Shown piece after piece: positions 1 through 7,101 of a DNA stretch of 64,000 nt. Position 1 is the stretch's first letter. Each line of letters opens with the position of its first letter. The DNA comes from Acidobacteriota bacterium. Lineage in GTDB: Bacteria; Acidobacteriota; Terriglobia; Terriglobales; SCQP01. The stretch is from NCBI GenBank assembly GCA_021789895.1, contig JAJYIU010000008.1, positions 62,001 to 126,000 on the forward strand, in the 5' to 3' direction. The notes under the pieces were generated by a model. That model ran no database searches. It worked only from the letters and a program-made list of their open reading frames with translations, and had not been told where the DNA came from. Both the position numbers and the translations under genes were made by a program.

Positions 1-1
1 C

Positions 2-142
2 TCGCCAGACCCCGGCCGGGGCATGGCCGGGCGCTGCGTGCAGGCGCTGCGCGACGTACTCGAGGGCAACTACGGCGGCAATCCCGCGCGCATGCCCTAC
101 GTCGTCAACAAGGAAGCCTTCGCGGAGGCCGGCCGGGCATGA
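2..142 (+). CDS. 3' end of an upstream gene, possibly D-2-hydroxyacid dehydrogenase-like
   Basis: An open frame enters from the left edge and ends at a TGA at 140-142, giving 46 residues. Its end reads ...MPYVVNKEAFAEAGRA. A helix followed by a 'VVN' strand-like ending is reminiscent of the C-terminus of D-isomer-specific 2-hydroxyacid dehydrogenases, but no catalytic or nucleotide-binding motif lies inside the window, so this is a weak guess. The stop codon overlaps the ATG of the next gene (ATGA), so the two are probably co-transcribed and translationally coupled. Confidence 0.4.
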   Translation, partial: SPDPGRGMAGRCVQALRDVLEGNYGGNPARMPYVVNKEAFAEAGRA

Positions 143-768
143 GCTGCGCCCTGTGCGAGCGCCGGAAACCGCGCCGCGATTGCCCCGCGCTGAGCCGGAG
201 CATCTGCGGCGCCTGCTGCGGGCGCTATCGCGAATTGACGCTCGACTGCCCCGCCACCTGCCCCCACCTGGTGGCCGCCTACCGCTACGAGTGGCAGCGC
301 CCGCTGCCGGCAGCGCAGCAGTTTCGCCCGGATTTTCACCTGACCCGCCGTCAGATGGAAGAGAATCAAGCCCTGCTGCTGGCGCTGCTCGAAGCCGTGC
401 AAGCGCTGCATCGCCGCCAGCGCGATCTCAGCGACGCCGACGTCGCCGCCGCCCTGGAAAGCCGGCTGCAAGCGCTCGAAACCGAGCAAAGCGGCTTGAT
501 TTACGACGCCTCTCCCGCCGGCGGGCTGCGGCGCGAGCTGTACCGGCAACTGGCGGCTATCGAACAGACCCCGATCCAGGCCGCCGCACTGGCGCCGGCC
601 GCGGCGGCCAGCCGCGAGCAGCGCATTGTGGCTTACGTCTGGCTGATTCGCATCCTGCGCACCTACAGCAGCATGCGGGCGCGCGCCCGCGGCTTCCTGG
701 TCTGGATGAATGATCGTTTCCCGGCGCATCCCGCCGCGCTCAGCTCGCCCCTGGTGCTCGGCGCGTGA
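139..768 (+). CDS. Cys-rich N-terminal zinc-ribbon-like hypothetical protein
   Basis: A 209-residue protein of unknown function. The first ~45 residues hold a dense cysteine cluster (CALC, then CPALS..ICGACCG, then DCPATCPHL), which looks like a structural metal site, probably zinc. The rest is predicted helical and Ala/Arg/Gln/Leu-rich with no membrane segment or signal peptide. The start ATG overlaps the stop of the upstream gene (ATGA), suggesting translational coupling. A gap of 70 bases separates it from rpsA. I do not recognise a characterised family. The Cys pattern suggests a nucleic-acid- or protein-binding module, which is inference only. Confidence 0.75.
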   Translation: MSCALCERRKPRRDCPALSRSICGACCGRYRELTLDCPATCPHLVAAYRYEWQRPLPAAQQFRPDFHLTRRQMEENQALLLALLEAVQALHRRQRDLSDADVAAALESRLQALETEQSGLIYDASPAGGLRRELYRQLAAIEQTPIQAAALAPAAAASREQRIVAYVWLIRILRTYSSMRARARGFLVWMNDRFPAHPAALSSPLVLGA

Positions 769-838
769 ACCGGCGACGGCCGGCCTCGAATATGCGAAAA
801 TAAATCCCACCATTCTTTTTCAAACTATCTCGTTCTAC

Positions 839-2560
839 ATGCCGCATTCGGATTCCTTACCCACGCCACCTCCCGCCGCCGTTGAGCCCGAAACTCTGCC
901 GCCGCCGCAGACTGCCCCGGCGCCGGCGAATGAGGATGCCAGTTTCGCCCAACTGCTGGAGCAATACAGCGCGGAATCGCCGGCCGCGGGCCCCAAAACC
1001 GGCGACCGCATGGAAGGCGTGGTGGTCAACTTGACCGCCGACGCGGTGCTGGTGGATATCGGCGCCAAGGCGGAAGGGTTCATTCCCATCGAGCAGGTGC
1101 GCAGCCCGGAAGGCGAACTCAGCCTCCATCCGGGCGACCGGGTGCCGGTCATCGTCGAAGGACGCGACGCGGAAGGCACGCTGAAGCTGAGCCTGCTGCG
1201 CCCCAGCCATCCGCGCAACTTCGAAGACCTGCGCCTGGCGCATGAGGAAAACCGCATCGTGAGCGGCAAAGTCATGGGGCTGGGCAAGGGCGGCCTGAGC
1301 GTGAAATTCGGCGAGAGCCGCGGCTTCCTGCCCGCGGCCCGCAGCGGCGCCCATACCCAGGAAGAAATGCACGCCCTGGTGGGCCAGGAAGTCCGCGCCC
1401 GCATCCTGAAGCTGGAACCGGGGCGGAATAGCGTGGTGCTGGACCGCCGCGCGGTGCTGGAAGCGGAGCGCGCCGCGGCGGAAGTGGCCGCGATCGAGCG
1501 GCTGCACGAAGGCGACATCGTCGAGGCCCGCATCACCAGCCTGGCGCATTATGGCGCCTTCGTGGATCTGGGCGGGATCGAGGCGCTGCTGCACGTCAGC
1601 GACATGAGCTGGCAGCGGCTGGAGAACCCCGCCGCGCTGGTCGCCATCGGCGACGCGGTGCAGGTGCGCGTGCTGAAAATCGAGACGCAGAAGCGGCGCA
1701 TCTCGGTGGGCATCAAGCAGCTTGGCCGCGACCCTTGGGAAGACGTGCCCAACAAGTACGCCTCCGGCCAGCGGGTGCGCGGCCGGGTGCTGCGCACTAC
1801 CGACTTCGGCGCCTTCGTCGAAATCGAGCCGGGGGTCGAGGGCCTGGTGCATATCAGCGAAATGAGCTGGTCGCGCAAGCAGCCCCGCCCGGGCGACCTG
1901 GTCAAGCCGGGCGAAGTGGTGGAAGTCGTGGTACTGCAAGTCAAGCCCGAGGAGCGGCGGATTTCCCTCGGCCTCAAGCAGGCGCTGGGCGATCCCTGGG
2001 AAGAAGCCGAGCAGCGCTTTGCGCCCGGAACTATCGTCGAGGGCCGGGTGCGCAACTTGCAAGCCTTCGGCGCATTTGTCGAGCTGAGCGAAGGCGTGGA
2101 CGGCATGATTCACATCGGCGACATGAGCGAGCAGCGCCTGAAGCATCCCAGCGAAGCGGTCAAGCTGGGCGAGACCGTGCGGGTGCAGGTGCTCGAATTC
2201 GATCGCGGCAAGCGCCGCATCCGCCTGGGCATGAAGCAACTGGCGCCCAAGCCGGTGGACCTCTACATCGCCGCGCATCAAGCCGGCGAGGTGGTCAGCG
2301 GCCGCGTGGTGCGCGCCTACCCGGGCCGCGTGCAGTTGGACGAAGGGGTGGAAGCGCTGTGCCCCTCGGCGGTACAGCCGCAGCCCAAATTCGAAGCGGG
2401 CACCCTCGCCGCCAAGCTTTCGGCGGTCTGGAAAAAGCCCGGCGCCGAGCCCCAGCCCGTGCAACCGGCCGGCGTGCAGTTGAAGCCGGGCGAGACCCGC
2501 AAATTCCGCCTCACCGCGCTCGACACTGAAAAACACGCGATCGAAGTCGAGCCGGCATAG
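839..2560 (+). CDS. rpsA: 30S ribosomal protein S1-type RNA-binding protein (six S1 repeats)
   Basis: A 573-residue protein with six S1 (OB-fold) repeats spaced about 86 residues apart, starting near residues 55, 138, 224, 310, 396 and 482. Repeats 3-5 are the best conserved (for example YGAFVDLGGIEALLHVSDMS and FGAFVEI..GLVHISEMSW). Repeats 1, 2 and 6 are divergent, as is usual in ribosomal S1. Six repeats and this length fit RpsA, which helps load mRNA on the 30S subunit. The first ~50 residues are an unusual Pro/Ala/Glu-rich extension. The frame stays open upstream to 710, but ATG 839 is chosen because earlier residues are low-complexity and overlap the preceding gene. No Shine-Dalgarno is visible; the leader is pyrimidine/AT-rich. 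Confidence 0.9.
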   Translation: MPHSDSLPTPPPAAVEPETLPPPQTAPAPANEDASFAQLLEQYSAESPAAGPKTGDRMEGVVVNLTADAVLVDIGAKAEGFIPIEQVRSPEGELSLHPGDRVPVIVEGRDAEGTLKLSLLRPSHPRNFEDLRLAHEENRIVSGKVMGLGKGGLSVKFGESRGFLPAARSGAHTQEEMHALVGQEVRARILKLEPGRNSVVLDRRAVLEAERAAAEVAAIERLHEGDIVEARITSLAHYGAFVDLGGIEALLHVSDMSWQRLENPAALVAIGDAVQVRVLKIETQKRRISVGIKQLGRDPWEDVPNKYASGQRVRGRVLRTTDFGAFVEIEPGVEGLVHISEMSWSRKQPRPGDLVKPGEVVEVVVLQVKPEERRISLGLKQALGDPWEEAEQRFAPGTIVEGRVRNLQAFGAFVELSEGVDGMIHIGDMSEQRLKHPSEAVKLGETVRVQVLEFDRGKRRIRLGMKQLAPKPVDLYIAAHQAGEVVSGRVVRAYPGRVQLDEGVEALCPSAVQPQPKFEAGTLAAKLSAVWKKPGAEPQPVQPAGVQLKPGETRKFRLTALDTEKHAIEVEPA

Positions 2561-2637
2561 CCCTTTCTATTTGCTTGAATTGAAAAGTACCGGCTTGCCG
2601 TTAGCCGGAATTGCCCGAGCCTCAACTTCGCGCATCT

Positions 2638-2666
2638 CCGGCAGGAGAGCCGGCCGGCTATTTTTT
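2638..2666 (+). terminator. putative Rho-independent terminator after rpsA
   Basis: GC-rich inverted repeat (CCGGC at 2638-2642 pairing with GCCGG at 2649-2653 or 2653-2657), followed by CTA and six T. It lies at the end of rpsA and overlaps the last codons of the convergent coaX. A second perfect hairpin, CCGGCT/AGCCGG with a 7-nt loop, sits at 2590-2608 but has no T-run. Either could end rpsA transcription. Confidence 0.4.
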
Positions 2667-3470
2667 CCCGGCGCCGCTGGCGCGGCGGGGCTTGGACGGG
2701 CGCGCCTCGCGATTCTTTTCCCAGATCAGGCGCAGGCCTTCGAGCGTGAGATGCGGATCGTACTCGCGCAGGTAGCGCGACTGCGCCAGCAGGGTCTCCG
2801 CCCAGCCGCCGGTGGCGAGCAGGTGGGTGCCAGGACCGCTGGCGGCCAGCAGGCGCTCTAATAAGCCGTCCACCATAGCTAAATAGCCGTAATAGAGACC
2901 GGATTGTATGCTGCTGACCGTGGTATTGCCGACGAGCTGGGCGGGGGGACGAATTTCGACCCGCGGCAGCCGCGCGGTGCGGGTGAACAGCGCCTCGGCG
3001 GCGATGGCCACCCCGGGCAAGATGATGCCGCCTTCGTATTCGCCGTGCGCCGAAACCACGTCGAAGGTGGTGGCCGTGCCGAAATCCACCACAATCACCG
3101 GGCCGCGGTAACGCTCGTAGGCGGCGACCGCATTAACGATGCGGTCGGCGCCGACGTCGGCCGGCGGCTCATAGTGCACCGGCATGCCGGTTTTCAGCCC
3201 GGGCCCGACAAACAGCGGTTCCAGCGCAAAAATGCGCTCCAGCGCCTGGCGCAGTGTGGCGTCGAGCGAAGGCACGACCGAGGCAACAATGACCGCGTCC
3301 ACGTCGGCAGTCGCGGCTGGCTTGCCGGTCAGCAGGCCGCGCAGCAGCAGCCCATATTCGTCTTCCGTGCGCGAAGCGATGGTGCTCAGCCGCCACGACG
3401 CCAGCAGCCGCGTCCCGGCGTAAACGCCGAGCCCGATATTAGTGTTGCCGACATCGAGCACTAGCAGCAT
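2658..3470 (-). CDS. coaX: type III pantothenate kinase
   Basis: A 270-residue CoaX, which phosphorylates pantothenate in the first committed step of coenzyme A synthesis. ASKHA-fold signatures are present: the N-terminal phosphate loop DVGNTNIGLGVY (residues 6-17), the HYEPPADVGADR block (pantothenate site), and the DFGTATTFD loop followed by GGIILPGV. Length is slightly above the usual ~255 because of a basic tail (RPSKPRRASGAGKK). It is the last gene of a reverse-strand run nadC-birA-coaX with a 1-base gap after birA; birA-coaX pairing is a common bacterial arrangement. coaD, a later step of the same pathway, is elsewhere in this window. Confidence 0.95.
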   Translation of the reverse strand: MLLVLDVGNTNIGLGVYAGTRLLASWRLSTIASRTEDEYGLLLRGLLTGKPAATADVDAVIVASVVPSLDATLRQALERIFALEPLFVGPGLKTGMPVHYEPPADVGADRIVNAVAAYERYRGPVIVVDFGTATTFDVVSAHGEYEGGIILPGVAIAAEALFTRTARLPRVEIRPPAQLVGNTTVSSIQSGLYYGYLAMVDGLLERLLAASGPGTHLLATGGWAETLLAQSRYLREYDPHLTLEGLRLIWEKNREARPSKPRRASGAGKK

Positions 3471-3471
3471 T

Positions 3472-4539
3472 TCAGCATCCCTGCGGTTCGCCGCCCGTTC
3501 CGGCCGCGCCCGCTGAATTTTCCCACTCTCGATTATCCCCTGCGGGACGCACCGGCCCGGTGACGACCGTGATCAGCTCGCCATCGGCTTCGCGCCGCAC
3601 TCGCAAAAAGCCGGCCTCGTCCAGGCCCTCCGAGCGCCCGCGCCAGGTCTCGGGCTCCTCGCCGATGACCAGCCGGCGATCGCGAGCATAGGAAGACGCC
3701 CGCTCGAATTCGGCGCGGATGGCGGCGCTCTGCCCCTCTTGCGCCTGGCGGTAGCGCGCTTCGAGCAGTTCCAGCAAGCGGGCGCACAAGCCCACCCGGG
3801 TGGGCGGGCGCGGGCAATGCTCCGCCAGGGACGTGGCCAGCGGGCGCAGCTCGTCAGGAAAATCCATCGCCCCGACGTTGATGCCGATGCCGAGCACGGC
3901 CCAATGAATCCGCGTGGCTTCCGCCTGCATTTCCAGCAGGATGCCGGCGCATTTTTTCCCTTCGAGCAGGACGTCGTTGGGCCAGCGCAGATCGGGCTGG
4001 ACCGGGCAGGCTTCGGCGATCGCCTGGCGCACGGCAAGTCCGGCGGCGAGCATCAGCGGCAGCAGCAGCGGCGGCGGGCCGGACGGCCGCAAAAGCAGGC
4101 TGAGGTAGAGCCCGGCGCCGGCGGGCGAATTCCAGCGATGTCCCTGGCGGCCGCGGCCCGCAGTCTGTTCCTCGGCGAGAAACAGGCTGCCTTCGGGCTC
4201 TTCCCGCTGCGCCGCTTGCTGGGCGGCGGCTTGGGTGGAATCAATGCGGAAGGCGTGCGCGATGTGGCGGCCGAAAAGCGGCGAGCGCAGGTTGGGCCGC
4301 AGCAGCTCGGGCAGCAGCAGGTCGGGAACGGCGGCGAGCTGGTAACCCGTGGCCGGGTGCCCGCGCACCTGCACGCCCAGCCGGCGCAGATGTTCGACCG
4401 CCCGCCAGACGGCCCAGCGGCTGACCTTGAGCTGGCGCGCCAGCCGCGCGCCCGAGATCACCAGCGTGGCGTTGGCGGTTAACTCCCCCAAGAGGCCGTG
4501 CAGCAGGTGTTCGCTGGGATCTTTCGGGGGCGATTTCAT
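3472..4539 (-). CDS. birA: biotin--[acetyl-CoA-carboxylase] ligase / biotin operon repressor
   Basis: A 355-residue bifunctional (class II) biotin protein ligase. The first ~65 residues form a winged helix (SGARLARQLKVSRWAVWRAV as recognition region, then VRGHPATGYQL). The catalytic domain carries the biotinyl-5'-AMP loop GRGRQGHRWNSP near residues 128-139, the RWPNDVLLEGKK block and GIGINVGA. The C-terminal SH3-like domain follows and ends in a Gly/Ala-rich tail. It biotinylates the acetyl-CoA carboxylase carrier protein, and the DNA-binding domain implies biotin-dependent repression. It starts 19 bases after nadC and ends 1 base before coaX, so a cofactor operon is likely. No clear Shine-Dalgarno precedes the ATG. 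Confidence 0.95.
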   Translation of the reverse strand: MKSPPKDPSEHLLHGLLGELTANATLVISGARLARQLKVSRWAVWRAVEHLRRLGVQVRGHPATGYQLAAVPDLLLPELLRPNLRSPLFGRHIAHAFRIDSTQAAAQQAAQREEPEGSLFLAEEQTAGRGRQGHRWNSPAGAGLYLSLLLRPSGPPPLLLPLMLAAGLAVRQAIAEACPVQPDLRWPNDVLLEGKKCAGILLEMQAEATRIHWAVLGIGINVGAMDFPDELRPLATSLAEHCPRPPTRVGLCARLLELLEARYRQAQEGQSAAIRAEFERASSYARDRRLVIGEEPETWRGRSEGLDEAGFLRVRREADGELITVVTGPVRPAGDNREWENSAGAAGTGGEPQGC

Positions 4540-4558
4540 GAGAGCTAGGGGAGCGTGG

Positions 4559-5434
4559 CTACAGCGGTCGCCAGCGCAGCCCGAAATCGGCGGCGGGCGC
4601 GGATTGGGTCAGCGCGCCAATGCTGAATCGCCGCACACCGGCGTTGACGTAAGCGCCGATATTTTCCAGGCTCAGCCCGCCGCCCACCTCGATCATCACC
4701 GCCGGCGGGGCCAGTTCGATCGCCGACCGGGCGAGTTCGGGCGAGACATGATCGAGCATGACGTGGACGGCGCCGCCCGCCAGCGCCTGCTGCATTTCCG
4801 CAAGCGAGACGATCTCGATCGCCAGCGGCTGCTCGGGACGGCGGTGGGTGCGCGCCCGCTCCAGCGCCGCCGCCACCCCGCCGGCTAGGGCGACATGCGA
4901 GCGCTTGATCAGGATGCCGTCGGAAAGATCGGCGCGGTGGGTTTGCCCGCCGCCGCAGACGACTGCATATTTTTCGAGTTGCCGCAGCCCGGGAGTGGTT
5001 TTGCGGGTATCGAGGATGGCGGCGCCGGAGGCGCGCACGGCGTCCACAAATTGACGGGTGAGGGTGGCGATGCCGCTCAGGTGCTGCAGGAAATTGAGCA
5101 GCACGCGCTCGCAGGCGAGCAGGGCGCGGGCGCGCCCGCGCAGCACGGCCACCGTCTGCCCGGGCCGCAGCCGCACGCCGTCGAAGACTTCCGCCTGGCT
5201 GCCGACAAAGACCAGCGGGCCGCTGGGCGCGGGCATTTGCAGACTGGCAAACACATCGTAAATTCTGGCCACCAGGCCCAAGCCGGCCAGCACGCAGCCG
5301 TGGCGGGAAAACAGCTCCGCCTGCGCTTCCTCCCGCTCGCCGATAGTGGCCAGGGTGGTCCGGTCGGCGAGCGCGTGGTCTTCGCGCAGGGCGGCTTCGA
5401 TCAAAGCGGTGAGGCGGCGGGAATTCCAATCCAT
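4559..5434 (-). CDS. nadC: nicotinate-nucleotide diphosphorylase (carboxylating)
   Basis: A 291-residue quinolinate phosphoribosyltransferase, which converts quinolinate and PRPP to nicotinate mononucleotide in de novo NAD synthesis. Conserved blocks are visible: the N-terminal ALREDHALADRTT, ILDTRKTTPGLRQLEKYAV, GGGQTHRADLSDGILIK, then LDHVSPE and IEVGGGLSLENI, ending with RFSIGALTQS. Length is typical. First gene of the nadC-birA-coaX run. The divergent ~200-bp region towards tRNA-Gln probably holds its promoter. A second open frame on the same strand over this interval lacks all of these motifs. Confidence 0.95.
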   Translation of the reverse strand: MDWNSRRLTALIEAALREDHALADRTTLATIGEREEAQAELFSRHGCVLAGLGLVARIYDVFASLQMPAPSGPLVFVGSQAEVFDGVRLRPGQTVAVLRGRARALLACERVLLNFLQHLSGIATLTRQFVDAVRASGAAILDTRKTTPGLRQLEKYAVVCGGGQTHRADLSDGILIKRSHVALAGGVAAALERARTHRRPEQPLAIEIVSLAEMQQALAGGAVHVMLDHVSPELARSAIELAPPAVMIEVGGGLSLENIGAYVNAGVRRFSIGALTQSAPAADFGLRWRPL

Positions 5435-5632
5435 CGCGGAAGAATTCTATACTAGCGTGGCCTGAAGGTGGGATGAATTCAGGAGCGAATTTAAAACCGG
5501 CCGGCGGCGGCTGCCGTCTGCCGACGCGCCGCCTGTCCTGTCGCGGCTGCCCGGGCGGCCTGCCGCGGGCTATACTAAAAACGTCCGCCGGGAACCGCCG
5601 TCAGCGCGTCCCGCGGGATGAATTAGCCGCAC

Positions 5633-5706
5633 TGCCGGGTCGTTCAATGGTAGGACAGCAGACTCTGGATCTGCCTATCGGGGTTCGAGTCCCTGCCCGG
5701 CAGCCA
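5633..5706 (+). tRNA. tRNA-Gln (anticodon CTG)
   Basis: A complete cloverleaf can be drawn. The acceptor stem TGCCGGG (5633-5639) pairs with CCCGGCA (5696-5702), followed by discriminator G and an encoded CCA (5704-5706). The anticodon stem GCAGA/TCTGC encloses the loop CTCTGGA, giving anticodon CTG. The T-arm carries TTCGAGT. The U1-A72 pair is typical of bacterial tRNA-Gln, supporting the identity. A TATACT box at 5571-5576 is a plausible -10 for its promoter. The ~250 bases between it and purM are relatively AT-rich, with no further tRNA and no recognisable integrase. Confidence 0.95.
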
Positions 5707-5955
5707 AAATAATCGCTTTAAATACATCGATTTAGATCGTCGAAAATTTCCGTGTGCCCAATTTAGTCAACACACGCCTGGGTCAGCAAGAGACCGATCT
5801 TCACGCGGGTCTTTCGAAAACTGCTAACGGCCCTTCTCAGCTCGATTGCAGCAGCCGCGAAACCACTTGCCTAAAATGGACAGGATTCCACGGTTGCCTA
5901 TAGGATCATTAAGGGTAATTGTTCCGACCGCAAATGCTTGGTGGAGGCCCGCCCC

Positions 5956-7065
5956 ATGACGACCCCGGAAAAGACCCCGACCGCCGCCCTCTCCTACCAG
6001 TCGGCCGGCGTGGACAGCGCCATGAAGGACCGGGCCATGCCGGGCCTCGCGCATTGGGTCGAGCGCAGCTTCGCCCTGCGCCGTGATTTCGGCCAGGTGC
6101 TCCTGCCGCTCGGTTATTTCGCCAACGTGATTGACCTCGGCCGCGGCCAGGGGCTGGCGCTTTCCACCGACGGGGTGGGCACCAAACTGATCGTGGCGCA
6201 GCTCATGCAGCGTTATGACACGGTGGGCATAGACTGCGTGGCGATGAACGTCAACGACGTGCTCTGCGTCGGCGCCGAGCCGCTGGCGATCCTCGACTAC
6301 ATCGCCGTCGAACTCCCCTCGCCGGAGCTGCTCGGACCACTGGCCGAAGGCCTCTATCGCGGCGCCGAGCAGGCCCAGGTTGCCATCCCCGGCGGCGAGG
6401 TTGCGCAAGTGAAAGAGATGATCCGCGGCGCCCGCCCCGGCGCCGCCTTCGATCTGGTGGCCGCCTGCGTCGGCACCGTGCGCACCGACCGCATCCTGAC
6501 CGGCAGCAAAACCGAACCCGGCGACGCCATCGTCGGCCTGCAATCGAGCGGCGTACACAGCAATGGCCTCACCCTCGCGCGCCGCGTGCTGCTCGAACAA
6601 ACCGGCTGGGCCACCGATCATTGGGTCCCCGAATTGGGGCGGACGGTGGGGGAAGCACTGCTCGAGCCCACCCGCATCTACGTCCAACCCGTGCTGCGCA
6701 TGCTGGCACAGGACCTCAAAATCAAAGCGCTAGCCCATATCACCAGCACCGGCTTTCTGAACCTGAGCCGCGCCGATGCGCCGGCCGGCTATGTGCTCGA
6801 TGCCCTGCCCGCGCCGCCGCCGGTCTTCGATCTCATCGCGCGCCTCGGGCAGGTCCCCAAGCCCGATATGTACTACACCTACAATATGGGCATCGGCTTC
6901 TGCATCGTCGTCGCCCCCGCGGACGCCCCGCAGGTGCTCGCCATCGCCCGCGAGGCAGGCTTTGAGGGCCAGATCATCGGCCATACCGTTCACGACGAAC
7001 GCAAGTCCGTGCGCCTTCCGCAGCAGAAGCTCATCGGCGTGGATGACACCTTTATCGAAGAATAA
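5956..7065 (+). CDS. purM: phosphoribosylformylglycinamidine cyclo-ligase (AIR synthetase)
   Basis: A 369-residue PurM, catalysing ATP-dependent closure of FGAM to AIR in purine synthesis. Signatures: YQSAGVDSAMKDRAM near the N-terminus, LSTDGVGTKL, MNVNDVLCVGAEPL, and GLQSSGVHSNGLTLAR. The usual C-terminal 'HITGGG' loop reads HITSTGFLNLSR here, a clear deviation. The start is ATG 5956, with GGAGG at 5943-5947 eight bases upstream; an in-frame TTG at 5938 precedes that ribosome site and is rejected. It appears monocistronic and converges on the S9 peptidase gene. Confidence 0.92.
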   Translation: MTTPEKTPTAALSYQSAGVDSAMKDRAMPGLAHWVERSFALRRDFGQVLLPLGYFANVIDLGRGQGLALSTDGVGTKLIVAQLMQRYDTVGIDCVAMNVNDVLCVGAEPLAILDYIAVELPSPELLGPLAEGLYRGAEQAQVAIPGGEVAQVKEMIRGARPGAAFDLVAACVGTVRTDRILTGSKTEPGDAIVGLQSSGVHSNGLTLARRVLLEQTGWATDHWVPELGRTVGEALLEPTRIYVQPVLRMLAQDLKIKALAHITSTGFLNLSRADAPAGYVLDALPAPPPVFDLIARLGQVPKPDMYYTYNMGIGFCIVVAPADAPQVLAIAREAGFEGQIIGHTVHDERKSVRLPQQKLIGVDDTFIEE

Positions 7066-7101
7066 AAAAACCTACTCCGCGCCGCGGCATTTCCGGAAGC
7101 G

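Noticed and set aside
857-2536. 559-codon open frame antisense to rpsA
   Set aside because: High GC makes stop codons rare on the opposite strand; the translation is His/Ala/Gly-rich with no domain, while the plus strand encodes six S1 repeats.
4545-5429. Alternative frame over nadC
   Set aside because: Arg/Pro-rich peptide without motifs; the other frame is a full NadC.
5473-5712. 79-codon frame covering tRNA-Gln
   Set aside because: It contains the complete tRNA; the peptide has no support.
5707-5955. tRNA-adjacent AT-rich stretch as an integration site
   Set aside because: No copy of the tRNA 3' end and no integrase nearby.
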